Source: Amycolatopsis mongoliensis (lineage in GTDB: Bacteria; Actinomycetota; Actinomycetes; Mycobacteriales; Pseudonocardiaceae). From it: a stretch of 64,000 bases of DNA. Each line of letters opens with the position of its first letter. Within the stretch, counting starts at the first letter, position 1. This document shows, piece after piece, positions 19,355-27,955 of this stretch. The notes beneath the pieces are model-generated. The model was given only the letters and a program-made list of their open reading frames with translations, did no database searches and had not been told where the DNA came from. The DNA lies in NCBI RefSeq assembly GCF_030285665.1, contig NZ_CP127295.1, forward strand, positions 6,572,001 to 6,636,000, read 5' to 3'. Both the position numbers and the translations under genes were made by a program.

Positions 19355-19384
19355 GCGGCGGCGGGAAAAGGGTCCCGCCGCCGC
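19355..19384. terminator. Convergent terminator hairpin
   Basis: A perfect 11-bp inverted repeat (GCGGCGGCGGG / CCCGCCGCCGC) with an 8-nt loop lies between the convergent hibernation factor and esterase genes. It can serve both strands; there is no U-tract, as is usual in actinomycetes. Confidence 0.7.
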
Positions 19385-19387
19385 ACT

Positions 19388-20629
19388 TCAGCGGTGTTTG
19401 CGCGCCATCCACTGCCAGAGGTGGGTGCCGCCGATGCTCGGGTCGTTGCGGGCGACGTAGATCCAGGACCAGTGACCGGGGAACCGGTGGCCGTTCCGGA
19501 CGACGTGGTCGTAGAGCGTCAGCGCCGAGCGCGGGATGAGCTCGTGCGCGTGGACGGTGTTGGCCTGCGGGTCCACGGTGTCGTCGTCGCGGGAGGCGAC
19601 CAGCCACGTCGGGGTGCGGATCGCGGCCAGCTCGGCGTCGGGGATCAGCGGCGGGTCACCCGTCTCCCGGCCGGTGACGACTCCGCAGATCGGCACCGAC
19701 GCGGCGAACGTGCCGGGGTAGACGGTGGTCATCTTCAGGCTCATGTAGCCGCCGTTGCTGCAGCCGACGACGTGGACGCGTCCGGGATCGACCGGTCGCG
19801 TGCGCACCACGTCCCGGATGATTTCGTCGATGAGCGGGGCGAACCGGGGGCCGTCGTCCATCCACGCGGAGGTGCACTGCGGGGCGACCACGTACGCGCC
19901 GTCGAAGATCGCTTGGGCTTCCCGGGTGGCGAAACCCAGTGCGCCGCGGTTGGCGCGCAGCGTGGTCTCGTTGTCGTAGTAGCCGTCAGGCAGGGAAGCG
20001 CCTTCGCCGCCGCCGTGCAGCCAGACGATCAGGGGCCGCCGGCCCCGCAGTGGTGAGGGGGAGTACAGCCGGTATTTCATTCCGGAGCGCGAAGTGTGAT
20101 AGGTGAAAGCGTCGACTTCGGGGTTGGCCAGGCGGCGCTGCGTGAACCGGGCGATGGAGACCGGCCGGCCGTGCCGCAGCCGGAGGGGGACGTTCTGCGT
20201 GAGGGTGTAGACGAGGTCGAGCCGGACGTTGCGCGCCTTGCTGCCGATGTAGCCGAGGGTGCCGCCGCCGGTCTGCCCCTCGCCGTAGCTCAGCTCGAGC
20301 ACGATGTTCCCGTGGTGGTCGAGCCGGGCGGCCGTGACGGGCCGGTCGAGGTCGTACCCGACGTCCTGGCCGCCGGTGTCGATCGGGCTGGTGGCCTTCG
20401 CGTGCACGCTGAACGTGCCGGTGGTCAGGGAGGCCGGGTCGATCGGCCCGAGCCGGGCGGTGCCGAGGGTGAGCGAGGTGACCTGTTCGCCGCCGTCGAG
20501 TGTTTCCGCGTCGAGGACGAAATCCACGGCGGCTGCCTGGTTGCCGTGGGCGACGCCGGGCAACGCCAGGCCGGCGGTGAGGCTCGCGCCGGTGACCAGG
20601 ACAGTGCGGCGGCTGAACACCTTTTCCAT
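19388..20629 (-). CDS. Tat-exported alpha/beta-hydrolase (esterase/peptidase-like)
   Basis: This 413-residue protein begins with a twin-arginine signal (SRRTVLVTGASL, cleavage likely after PGVAHG). After a beta-rich N-terminal domain (about 30-170) comes an alpha/beta-hydrolase: WLHGGGEG (oxyanion region), GCSNGGYMS with the nucleophile Ser, an Asp in DDDTVDP and His in NGHRFPGHW. The layout resembles prolyl-oligopeptidase-type or polyhydroxybutyrate-depolymerase-like esterases. The substrate is unknown. The ATG at 20629 is preceded by AAAGGAG; a longer upstream frame exists but would mask the signal peptide. Confidence 0.75.
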   Translation of the reverse strand: MEKVFSRRTVLVTGASLTAGLALPGVAHGNQAAAVDFVLDAETLDGGEQVTSLTLGTARLGPIDPASLTTGTFSVHAKATSPIDTGGQDVGYDLDRPVTAARLDHHGNIVLELSYGEGQTGGGTLGYIGSKARNVRLDLVYTLTQNVPLRLRHGRPVSIARFTQRRLANPEVDAFTYHTSRSGMKYRLYSPSPLRGRRPLIVWLHGGGEGASLPDGYYDNETTLRANRGALGFATREAQAIFDGAYVVAPQCTSAWMDDGPRFAPLIDEIIRDVVRTRPVDPGRVHVVGCSNGGYMSLKMTTVYPGTFAASVPICGVVTGRETGDPPLIPDAELAAIRTPTWLVASRDDDTVDPQANTVHAHELIPRSALTLYDHVVRNGHRFPGHWSWIYVARNDPSIGGTHLWQWMARKHR

Positions 20630-20979
20630 GCGGACTCCTTTGTCGTGGGTCTTCGCGCATGAGGTGGATCCGGGTGTGCCTCTCTTCGGCCGGCGCTCAA
20701 TGCGCCAGCAGGTCATTGTATCGCCGGATCGGACCCCGGCCCGGGGCCGCGAACCGGTGCGGCGGACGAAAGGGCGACCGCCGTGGTGTGAGCGGGGTTC
20801 CTGTCCTCGGGGGCCGTCCGGTGGTGGCCTCCCGGGGCTGCTGCACCCCGGAAGTCCAGGTCAGCGCCCGGTTGTCCCCCTCGGGAGCTACCGCGGATGT
20901 CCGTCACGGAGCGATGTGGCCCCCGCCGCCGCGCTCGTAATCTCGCCGCACACCAGAAAGCCCGGCGAGAGGAACTCCG
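20630..20979. other. Intergenic region between divergent esterase and CPBP genes
   Basis: This 350-bp stretch has no convincing gene. On the minus strand a TACAAT box (plus-strand 20715-20720) sits about 90 bp upstream of the esterase start and is a likely -10 element. A short hairpin (GGCGC / GCGCC) is next to it. Just before 20980 is the ribosome binding site GAGAGGAA of the CPBP gene. Confidence 0.4.
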
Positions 20980-21801
20980 ATGACCAGCCCCACCGAGCGG
21001 AAGCCGCGGGTGCAGCGCTTCCGGTTCCCCGTCCTGCTCGCCGCCACCGCCGTGCTGCTGGTCGCGGCCCGCGGGCTCGACGCGCTCGTGGCCGGCGTGC
21101 CGGTGCTGCGCCTGCTGGCCGGGACCGGCGCGGCCGCCGGGGCCGTCTTCGCCTACACCCGGGTGGTCCGGTGGGCCGAAAACCGGGACGAGGTCACGGA
21201 ACTGGCCGCCGCCGGCCGCTGGGGCGGGCTCAGCCGCGGCGCGCTCGTCGGGGCCGGCGCCTTCGTGGCGACCATGCTGCTCGCGTTCGTCTTCACCGAC
21301 GCCGACGTCTCCGGCGGCTCGTTCTGGGCGTGCCTGGGCGTCGCCGGGTCGATGGCTTCGGTGGCGGTGACCGAGGAACTGCTGTTCCGCGGGGTGGTCC
21401 ACCGCATCCTCGAACAGCGCGCGGGCAGTGTCCTCGCGATCGTGGTCTCGTCGCTGCTCTTCGGCCTCACGCACCTGATCAACGGCCACGCCACCCTGTG
21501 GGGCACGCTCGCCATCGCCGTCGAGGGGGGCACGATGCTCGCCGTCGCCTACACCGCCACGCGGTCGCTGTGGCTGCCGATCGGCCTGCACTTCGCCTGG
21601 AACTTCCTCCAGGGCGGCGTGTTCGGCACCGCGGTTTCCGGCGCCGAAAGCGAACCCGGCCTGCTGCGCACCGTCCTTTCCGGACCGGACGCGCTCACCG
21701 GCGGCTCGTTCGGCCCGGAGGCCGGCCTGTTCGCGTTGCTGTGCTGCGGGGTGGTGTCGGCCCTGCTGCTGCGCCGCGCGAAGCTCATCCCGCGGCGCTG
21801 A
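20980..21801 (+). CDS. CPBP family intramembrane metalloprotease
   Basis: A 273-residue polytopic protein with about seven hydrophobic segments. The three motifs of the CPBP/Rce1-like abortive-infection family are present: EELLFRG (about 142-148), FGLTHL (about 162-167) and HFAWNF (about 205-210), which supply the glutamates, histidines and asparagine of the metal site. It should cleave or process a membrane-bound partner; no partner is evident nearby. It converges with the response regulator gene with a 17-bp overlap. Confidence 0.88.
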   Translation: MTSPTERKPRVQRFRFPVLLAATAVLLVAARGLDALVAGVPVLRLLAGTGAAAGAVFAYTRVVRWAENRDEVTELAAAGRWGGLSRGALVGAGAFVATMLLAFVFTDADVSGGSFWACLGVAGSMASVAVTEELLFRGVVHRILEQRAGSVLAIVVSSLLFGLTHLINGHATLWGTLAIAVEGGTMLAVAYTATRSLWLPIGLHFAWNFLQGGVFGTAVSGAESEPGLLRTVLSGPDALTGGSFGPEAGLFALLCCGVVSALLLRRAKLIPRR

Positions 21802-22459
21802 CGAGCCCGGTCCGGTAGGCCAGCACCACGGCCTGGACCCGGTCCCGCAGGTCGAGCTTGGTGAGGATCCGCGAGACGTACGTCTTCACCGTCTCCACGC
21901 TCAGCACCAGCTCGGCCGCGATCTCGGCGTTCGACAGGCCGCCGGCGATCAGCTTCAGCACCTCCAGCTCCCGTCGCGCGAGCCGGTCCAGCGGTCCTCC
22001 GGCGGGCGTCACGGGCCGGATCCGGTCGGCGTAGCGGCCGATCAGCGTCCGGGTCACCGCGGGGGAGAGCAGCGAGTCGCCGCGCGCGACCGTGCGCACC
22101 CCCTCGGCGAGCTCGTCCAGGGGCGCGTCCTTGAGCAGGAACCCGCTCGCCCCGGCCCGCAACGCGTCGTAGACGTACTGGTCGACGTTGAACGTCGTGA
22201 CGACCAGGACCTTCGCCGGGGTCGCCGCGTCGGGGCCGGCGACCCGGCGGGTCACCTCGATCCCGTCCAGCAGCGGCATCTGGATGTCCATCACCACGAC
22301 GTCCGGGCGCAGCCGGCCGATCTCGGCGAGGGCGTCGCGGCCGTTCACCGCCTGCCCCACCACCTCGACGTCCGGCTGGGCGCCGAGCACGGCCACGTAC
22401 CCCGCGCGGATGAGCTCCTGGTCCTCGCAGATCAGCACGCGGATCGGGGCGTCGGTCAT
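21785..22459 (-). CDS. NarL/LuxR-type response regulator
   Basis: A 224-residue two-domain regulator. The receiver domain has the acidic pair CEDQE, phospho-acceptor Asp58 (VVVMDIQMP), Thr in VVTTF and Lys in LLKDA. The C-terminal domain is a LuxR-type helix-turn-helix (ARRELEVLKLIAGGLSNAEI, then LSVETVKTYVSRILTKL). Its start overlaps the stop of the histidine kinase gene (ATGA, 4 bp), so the two form a co-translated pair. Target genes are unknown; the CPBP gene lies next door but on the other strand. Confidence 0.93.
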   Translation of the reverse strand: MTDAPIRVLICEDQELIRAGYVAVLGAQPDVEVVGQAVNGRDALAEIGRLRPDVVVMDIQMPLLDGIEVTRRVAGPDAATPAKVLVVTTFNVDQYVYDALRAGASGFLLKDAPLDELAEGVRTVARGDSLLSPAVTRTLIGRYADRIRPVTPAGGPLDRLARRELEVLKLIAGGLSNAEIAAELVLSVETVKTYVSRILTKLDLRDRVQAVVLAYRTGLVSAAG

Positions 22460-23616
22460 CTGCCGCTCCTCACGGAAGTCCCGGCCGCGGCGAATTCGGC
22501 CGTCGGAAACCGGGCGCTGACGCGGAATCCGTCGTCCGACGGCCCGGCGGTGAACCGGCCGCCGAGGGCGTCGACGCGGTCGCGCAGCCCGGCCAGCCCG
22601 CGTCCGCCGGAGCCGAGCGCGCCGGCCTCGGTCGCCGGGCCCTGGGTGGTCACCTCGATTTCGAGGACGTCCACGCCGTAGCCGACGTGCACTTTCGCCG
22701 GTCGGCCGGCGGCGTACTTGGCCGCGTTGGTCAGTGCTTCCTGCACGATCCGGTACGCGGTGAGCTCGGTTTCCGCCGGCAACGCCGTGCGTTCTCCCGA
22801 CTCGACCAGCTCGACCACCCGGCCCGGCTGCTCGACGAGGCCGCGCAGCGCGCTCAGGCCCGGCGTGCGCGCGCCGGTCGCTTCGAGGACGCCGAGCAGG
22901 AACCGCAGTTCGGTGAGGGCGTCGCGCCCCGAGCCGGTGATGGTGGCGAACACTTCGGGAAAGCGTTCGGACGGGAGGAAGCGCGCCGCGTCGGCCTGGA
23001 CCACCATCGCCGTCACGTGGTGGGTGACGACGTCGTGCAGCTCGCGGGCGAGCCGCGCGCGCTCGTCGGCCGCCGCGGCCCGGGCGGTGAGCCGCCGCCG
23101 TTCGGCCTCGTCCCGCCGCCGCTGCCGCACCAAGGCGCCCAGCGCCCAGAACAGGACCAGCACCGCGTAGTAGACGCCGAAGGTGAGCCAGCTCGACGGT
23201 GATCCGCGCCAGGTGACCAGGACCGCGAAGACGACGTACCCCGCCGACGCCGCCGCGGGCAGTGCCCGGCGGAACCGCTCCTCGCGCGCCCCGGCGGAAT
23301 AGAGCGCGAAGTACAGCGCCAGACTGCCGATCGAGGGGGAATACGCGAGTATTTCGTGCGCCCCGAAACAGGTCGCGGTGATCGCGAGGGTCGCGGCGGG
23401 CCACCGGCTGCGCACCGCCAGCGGGAGCGTCTGCCCGAGCACCAGCACGACGGCGAGGAAACCGCCGTCGTGCCTCGGCAGGTCACCGAACTGGGCGCCG
23501 AGCATGTCGAGTCCCGGCACGAACGTCGCGGCCGTGACGGCCGCGGCGAGTGCCCGGTCCCGGGCCCGCGGGGTGACCGCCGCCCATCGGTTCCGGAGAC
23601 GTCCCAGCGTCGGCAT
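22456..23616 (-). CDS. Sensor histidine kinase, HisKA_3 type
   Basis: This 386-residue membrane kinase has four to five hydrophobic segments in its first 165 residues and no obvious extracellular domain, so it probably senses the membrane itself. It then has a coiled linker, the HisKA_3 dimerisation helix with His194 (ARELHDVVTHHV), and a HATPase domain with the N box (VQEALTNAAKYA, about 285-296) and G box (GGRGLAGLRDRV). It phosphorylates the co-translated NarL-type regulator. Families like this often answer cell-envelope stress; the signal here is not known. Confidence 0.92.
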   Translation of the reverse strand: MPTLGRLRNRWAAVTPRARDRALAAAVTAATFVPGLDMLGAQFGDLPRHDGGFLAVVLVLGQTLPLAVRSRWPAATLAITATCFGAHEILAYSPSIGSLALYFALYSAGAREERFRRALPAAASAGYVVFAVLVTWRGSPSSWLTFGVYYAVLVLFWALGALVRQRRRDEAERRRLTARAAAADERARLARELHDVVTHHVTAMVVQADAARFLPSERFPEVFATITGSGRDALTELRFLLGVLEATGARTPGLSALRGLVEQPGRVVELVESGERTALPAETELTAYRIVQEALTNAAKYAAGRPAKVHVGYGVDVLEIEVTTQGPATEAGALGSGGRGLAGLRDRVDALGGRFTAGPSDDGFRVSARFPTAEFAAAGTSVRSGR

Positions 23617-23669
23617 GGCCGGGAGCCTAGCGAGGGCGGGCCCTGCGCGGGTGCCCCGGACGTCCTGAA

Positions 23670-23706
23670 GGGCACCCTGATGGCCCTTACGACCATCAGG
23701 GTGCCC
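23670..23706. terminator. Perfect hairpin, member of a dispersed family
   Basis: A 14-bp perfect stem (GGGCACCCTGATGG / CCATCAGGGTGCCC) with a 9-nt loop sits downstream of the TAP-like peptidase gene and upstream of the kinase gene. The outer part (TGAAGGGCACC ... GGTGCCCGTCAC) is the same as in the hairpin at 57186-57221, while the inner stem differs but still pairs. Confidence 0.75.
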
Positions 23707-23730
23707 GTCACGACTTCCGGGCCGGGGCGG

Positions 23731-25299
23731 TCACTGCCGCGTGACGTCGGTGCAGTCGAGATCCCGGTCCGGCAGCCGCCCGCTGTCGAGGAAGGCCACG
23801 GTCGCGTTGTCGGCGCAGGCCGAGCCTTCGTGGTAGACGTAGTGCCCGCCGTTGTCCACCCCGACGAAGGCGGCGCGGTTCCCCAGTTCGCGGCGCAGTC
23901 CCAGGCCGGACTCCCAGGGAGTGGCGTGGTCGCGGCGGTTCTGCAGGATCAGCGTGTTCCGCGCGCCTTCGCCGGTCACGGTGACCGGCTTCTCGACCGG
24001 CTGCGGCCAGAACGCGCACGGCCAGATGTTCGCCGGCATGCCCGCGGTCAGGGGCCACGCCTTCCGGTCGGCGGCGGTGCGCCGGGCGTAGTCGCCGACG
24101 TCGTGGGACCACTCGGCGTCACCGCAGGTGAGGGCCAGGAACAGGGTCGCCTGGTTGTCCGCGGGCACGCCCGGGGCGGCCGCGGTGTCGGCGAACACCT
24201 GCTGCAGCACCTTGCCGTCGGCCTCGGTGAGGTGACCGCCGGCCAGATCGGCCGCGGCCTTCCAGACCTGCGCGAGCACCGGCAGGGTGTCGTTGTGGAT
24301 CAGCAGCGCGTAGGTGACAGCGCGCAGCATCGCCCCGCTCAACGATTGCGGCGTGCCCGGCACCGGTGCCGGCTGGTGGTCGAGCCGGTCGGCGAGCGCG
24401 AGGTAGGTCCGGGTGACGTCGGCGGGGGTGGCGCCGAGCCCGAGGACGCCGTTCTGCCCGGCGGCGACGGCGGCCGCGTCGGGGAACCGGTCGGCCATGC
24501 CCTTGCCCCAGCTCTCCGCCTCTCCGGCCCACACGTGGGCGGGATCGACGTTGCCTTCCAGGATCATCCGGTCGGTCCGGTCCGGGAACAGCGTGCTGTA
24601 GACGGTCCCGAGGTAGGTGCCGTAGGACTGGCCCCAGTAGGAGATCTTCGCTTCGCCGAGTGCTTGGCGGACGCGGTCGAGGTCGCGGGCGGTGTTGGCG
24701 GTGGTGAAGTACCGCAGGTTCTCCCCGGTCTTGGCGGCACACTTCCCGGCCGTGGCGCGGGCGGCCCGGACGTTCGCGTCGATCGAGCCGTCGGCGGCGG
24801 GGTAGGGGAAGAGACCGGCGACACCGGGGTTTTCGAGGCCGCAGCTCTGCGGGGTGCTGGTCCCGACACCGCGCGGGTCGAAGCCGATCAGGTCGTAGCC
24901 GTCCAGGACGGACTTCGGCAGCGACGGCGCCATCGCACCGGGTGTGTCGAGACCCGGCAGCGCCGGGCCGCCCGGGTTCAGCACCAGGACGCCGTGGCGC
25001 TTCGTGGCGTCGGCGGCGGCCAGCCGGGAGACGGTGACCTCGATCGACGTGCCGCCGGAGTGGCCGTAGTCGAGCGGGACCCGCACCTTCGCGCAGGTGA
25101 GCCGGGGATCCCGGGTCGTTCCCGGCGCCGGTGCCGGGCACGGTCCCCACGCGAGGGCCGCGGGCGGCGGCGCGCTCGATGCGGGGTCTTCGTCGTCCGC
25201 GCTGTCGCAGGCGGCCACGCCGAGCACGGTCAGTGCGGTGACCGCCAATGCCGTGGCCACCCGGTGGCCCCGTGCCCCGGACCTGCGTACCTTGGTCAT
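23731..25299 (-). CDS. TAP-like secreted peptidase lipoprotein (alpha/beta-hydrolase)
   Basis: This 522-residue protein starts with a lipoprotein signal (LTVLGVAAC, lipobox ending at Cys24 or so) and is therefore likely held on the outer face of the membrane. The hydrolase shows VLVLNPGGPALPG, FDPRGVGTS, the nucleophile Ser in YWGQSYGTYLG, Asp in LILQNRRDHATPW and His in NGGHYVY. This is the layout of Streptomyces tripeptidyl aminopeptidases (SlpD/E, TAP) which trim N-terminal tripeptides. Start at 25299 follows GGAGGG by 7 bases; a start seven codons earlier lacks such a site. Confidence 0.88.
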   Translation of the reverse strand: MTKVRRSGARGHRVATALAVTALTVLGVAACDSADDEDPASSAPPPAALAWGPCPAPAPGTTRDPRLTCAKVRVPLDYGHSGGTSIEVTVSRLAAADATKRHGVLVLNPGGPALPGLDTPGAMAPSLPKSVLDGYDLIGFDPRGVGTSTPQSCGLENPGVAGLFPYPAADGSIDANVRAARATAGKCAAKTGENLRYFTTANTARDLDRVRQALGEAKISYWGQSYGTYLGTVYSTLFPDRTDRMILEGNVDPAHVWAGEAESWGKGMADRFPDAAAVAAGQNGVLGLGATPADVTRTYLALADRLDHQPAPVPGTPQSLSGAMLRAVTYALLIHNDTLPVLAQVWKAAADLAGGHLTEADGKVLQQVFADTAAAPGVPADNQATLFLALTCGDAEWSHDVGDYARRTAADRKAWPLTAGMPANIWPCAFWPQPVEKPVTVTGEGARNTLILQNRRDHATPWESGLGLRRELGNRAAFVGVDNGGHYVYHEGSACADNATVAFLDSGRLPDRDLDCTDVTRQ

Positions 25300-25618
25300 G
25301 TGTTCGCCCTCCGATCGCAACGCCGGCGGGCCGGTTCGGTCCGTCGGCCGTGTTGGCGGCGCCGAAGCTATCGGGAACGAGGCGGTGCGGAAGTCACCCC
25401 GGAGTGAGCAGCTCCGGTAGCTCGCTCGGGGGACAAAAGCCGGTGCGGAGCGGTATCGGTGACCCGCACTGTCCGATGTGGACTGATCAGGAAGGGCCCG
25501 GGGTGTCGTCCCTCACGAGCCGGCCTCCGGGCGAGGCGATCCCGGAAGACCTGCCGGCGGCAGGCGGGCTTCCCCCGGGCGGTCCGGGTGGCCGGGGCGG
25601 TATCGGCGGTGGGCGTTC
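25300..25618. other. Intergenic region before the GT39-like gene
   Basis: About 320 bp between divergent genes. The ribosome binding site of the peptidase gene (GGAGGG) is at its left end. The frame of the glycosyltransferase stays open from 25487 with no start codon, so the true N terminus of that gene is hard to place. I see no RNA gene or repeat here. Confidence 0.4.
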
Positions 25619-27208
25619 GTGCTCGTCGTGGTCGCGCTCCTGGCCGAGCTGGCCGTCGCGATGATCACGACGGCCGTGGAACAGAGTCCGACGATCGACG
25701 AGCCCGTCTACGTGGGAACGGCGGTCGTCTACCTGGAGCAGCACAGCCTGCGGTACAACCCGGAGCACCCCCCGCTGGGCAAGCTGATCATCGCGACCGG
25801 ACTGGCCTTCGCCGATGTCCACCTCGACCCGGCCTTCGCCGGCGACCAGTCGCAGCTCGGCCGGCACGTGCTGTACGAGTCGGGCCACGACCCGGCCCGG
25901 CTGCTGCTCCTGGCGCGGCTGCCGGTGATCGTGCTGACGCTGCTGTTCGGCCTGGTCGTCTTCCTGTTCGCGCGTGAGCTGACCGGCCCGGCCGGCGGGC
26001 TGGTGGCGCTCGCCCTGTACGCGTTCTCCCCGGACGTCATCGCGAACGGAGCACTGGCCACGCTCGACGTGCCGGTGGCCGGCTTCGTGCTGACGTCGGT
26101 CTGGCTGCTGTGGCGGGCCCGGCGCCGTCCCGTCCTCCACCTCCCGCTGTCGGGACTCGCCCTCGGGGCGGCGCTCGCCACGAAGATGAGCGCGCTGGCC
26201 GCGGTTCCGGTGGTGCTGCTGCTCGTCGTGCTGTCCGTCCGGCAGGCCCGCCGCACGGGCGACCCCGGCGCGAGCCGGACGTCCTGGCTCCTCAGGCCCC
26301 TCCCGGCGCTCGCGGCGGTGGCGCTGACCGCTGTCGCCGTGGTGTGGATCTCCTACCTCGCCGTGGATCCGCGGCTGCGCTGGGATCCGCCCTCGGGCCT
26401 GCCCGCCGTGCACGGCCTGCGCGCGCTCGTGGACTGGCTGCCGTTCCCCGCGCCGTACCGGGACGGGGTTCGCGTCCAGTTCGGCTTCGAAGACCAGGTG
26501 TGGGGCGGCTTCCTGTTCGGCAGGCACTACTTCGGTTCGCTGTGGTACTACCTGCCGGCCGCGCTGCTGGTGAAGACGCCGCTGGGCACGCTGGCACTCG
26601 GGCTGGCCGGTGCCGTCGTGACGGTGGCGGTTCCCCGGCTGCGCCGGTCTGCGCCGTACGTCGTCCTTCCCGCGGCCGTGCTGCTGGCCGCGGCCATGAC
26701 CAGCCACCGCGACCTCGGCGTCCGGTACGCGGTCTTCGTGCCGATGTTCCTGGCGGTCGCGGCGGCCGGCGTGGTCGCCCCGCGCCGACGGTGGGCGTAC
26801 GTCGCGGCAGCGGCTCTGGCCGGCTTCGCCGCGATCAGTTCACTGTGGACGTTCCCGTACTACCTGCCGTACTCCAACGAGGCGTTCGGCGGGCCGGTCG
26901 AGACCCACCTGCGCCTCCACGACTCGAACGTCGACTGGGGCCAGGACCTGGGCCGGCTGGCCGAGCGCCTGCGGCAGCGGTACCCGGGCGAGCGGATCTG
27001 GCTCGTCTACAAGGGAAGCGGCGTGCCGTCCGCCTACGGCATCGACGCCGGCGACCCGCTCACCGTGCCGCCCGAGCGGGTCCGCGGCCTGCTCGTGGTG
27101 TCGGATTCCGCCGCCGTCAGGGCGGACGGCCGGCTCCGGGCGCTGATCGACGGCAGCACGCCGATCGACGAGGTCGGCCACGCCATCTCGATCAACCGCC
27201 GCCCGTAG
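25619..27208 (+). CDS. GT39/ArnT-like membrane glycosyltransferase
   Basis: A polytopic protein of about 529 residues with roughly ten membrane helices. After the first helix comes TIDEPVYVGTAVVYLEQ, the conserved Asp-Glu of the PMT/ArnT (GT39/GT83) superfamily, then NPEHPPLGK, typical of prenyl-phosphate-sugar-using enzymes. The C-terminal soluble part (DSNVDWGQDLGRLAERLRQR) is common in bacterial members. It probably moves a sugar from a polyprenyl phosphate to an extracytoplasmic acceptor. The GTG start at 25619 lies just inside the first helix and has only a weak ribosome binding site, so the start is uncertain. Confidence 0.75.
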   Translation: MLVVVALLAELAVAMITTAVEQSPTIDEPVYVGTAVVYLEQHSLRYNPEHPPLGKLIIATGLAFADVHLDPAFAGDQSQLGRHVLYESGHDPARLLLLARLPVIVLTLLFGLVVFLFARELTGPAGGLVALALYAFSPDVIANGALATLDVPVAGFVLTSVWLLWRARRRPVLHLPLSGLALGAALATKMSALAAVPVVLLLVVLSVRQARRTGDPGASRTSWLLRPLPALAAVALTAVAVVWISYLAVDPRLRWDPPSGLPAVHGLRALVDWLPFPAPYRDGVRVQFGFEDQVWGGFLFGRHYFGSLWYYLPAALLVKTPLGTLALGLAGAVVTVAVPRLRRSAPYVVLPAAVLLAAAMTSHRDLGVRYAVFVPMFLAVAAAGVVAPRRRWAYVAAAALAGFAAISSLWTFPYYLPYSNEAFGGPVETHLRLHDSNVDWGQDLGRLAERLRQRYPGERIWLVYKGSGVPSAYGIDAGDPLTVPPERVRGLLVVSDSAAVRADGRLRALIDGSTPIDEVGHAISINRRP

Positions 27209-27328
27209 CCCGGACCCCGGAGCGGTCGAGCACGCCGACGGCGCCGCGGGGCCGGGACATCAGCCGAGTGGGGGTCCCCACACGAGTGACGTCGCGCCTT
27301 GACAGCGCCAGGGTGCCCGGCCAGCATA

Positions 27329-27355
27329 GAAACTATGGAAACGGAAAAAGTTTCC
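27329..27355 (+). promoter_or_regulatory. Possible TetR autoregulatory operator over the start codon
   Basis: GGAAAC (27337-27342) and GTTTCC (27350-27355) form an inverted repeat, with an extra GAAAC at 27329-27333. It covers the ATG of the TetR gene. The spacing is unlike a classical site, so this is only suggestive. Confidence 0.25.
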
Positions 27356-27955
27356 CAGGGTTCCGAGCAGGGTCGCGCCGAGCTGATCCTCGACGCGGCC
27401 GGGCGGCTGTTCCTCACGCCCGGCCCGGGGCGGGTCAACCTGGACGAGCTGGCTCGTGACCTGGGGATGGCCAAGAAGACGATCTACCGGCACTTCCCCG
27501 ACAAGCACAGCCTGATGACCGCCGTGCTCGACCGGCAGTTCGGGGCGATCGAGCGCACCTTGGCCGCGGCGGCCGAGGAAACCCGCGACCGGCCGTTCGG
27601 CGAGCAGGTACGGCAGTTCCTGATCGCGGCGGGCGGTGAGCTCGGCCGGATCGGCGCGGCCCAGCTCGCGACCGGGCGCGGGGACGCGGTCCTGCGCCGG
27701 CACGTGGAACAGCGCATCGACGCGGTCGTCTACCAGCGCCTCGACGCCCTCTTCCGCGACGGGCACCGGCGCGGACTGCTCTCCGCGCCTCCCGAACTGC
27801 TCGGCGAGATCACCCGCGGCGCGGTGGAGCGGCTGCTGAACTCGGCACTGCCGCGCGAACTCGGCTGCACCGCGGCCGATCTGCTCCGCGCGACCGTCGA
27901 CACCATCCTCCACGGGGCGCTGCGCCCCGGCGGCGAAAGCGAGGTCACGTCATGA
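27335..27955 (+). CDS. TetR family transcriptional regulator
   Basis: A 206-residue regulator with the N-terminal helix-turn-helix (LILDAAGRLFLTPGPGRVNL to ARDLGMAKKTIYRHFPDKHS, about 16-58) and an all-helical ligand domain with TetR_C_7-like features. It overlaps the SDR gene by 4 bp (ATGA) so it is co-expressed with it, and it probably represses this two-gene operon in answer to a small molecule. The ATG at 27335 was chosen over an upstream ATG at 27299 because family members start close to the helix-turn-helix. Confidence 0.88.
   Translation: METEKVSQGSEQGRAELILDAAGRLFLTPGPGRVNLDELARDLGMAKKTIYRHFPDKHSLMTAVLDRQFGAIERTLAAAAEETRDRPFGEQVRQFLIAAGGELGRIGAAQLATGRGDAVLRRHVEQRIDAVVYQRLDALFRDGHRRGLLSAPPELLGEITRGAVERLLNSALPRELGCTAADLLRATVDTILHGALRPGGESEVTS

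Noticed and set aside
21785..23616. The two-component pair as the DosRS system that would use the boxes near 18930
   Set aside because: The kinase is a membrane HisKA_3 type without the GAF haem domains of DosS.
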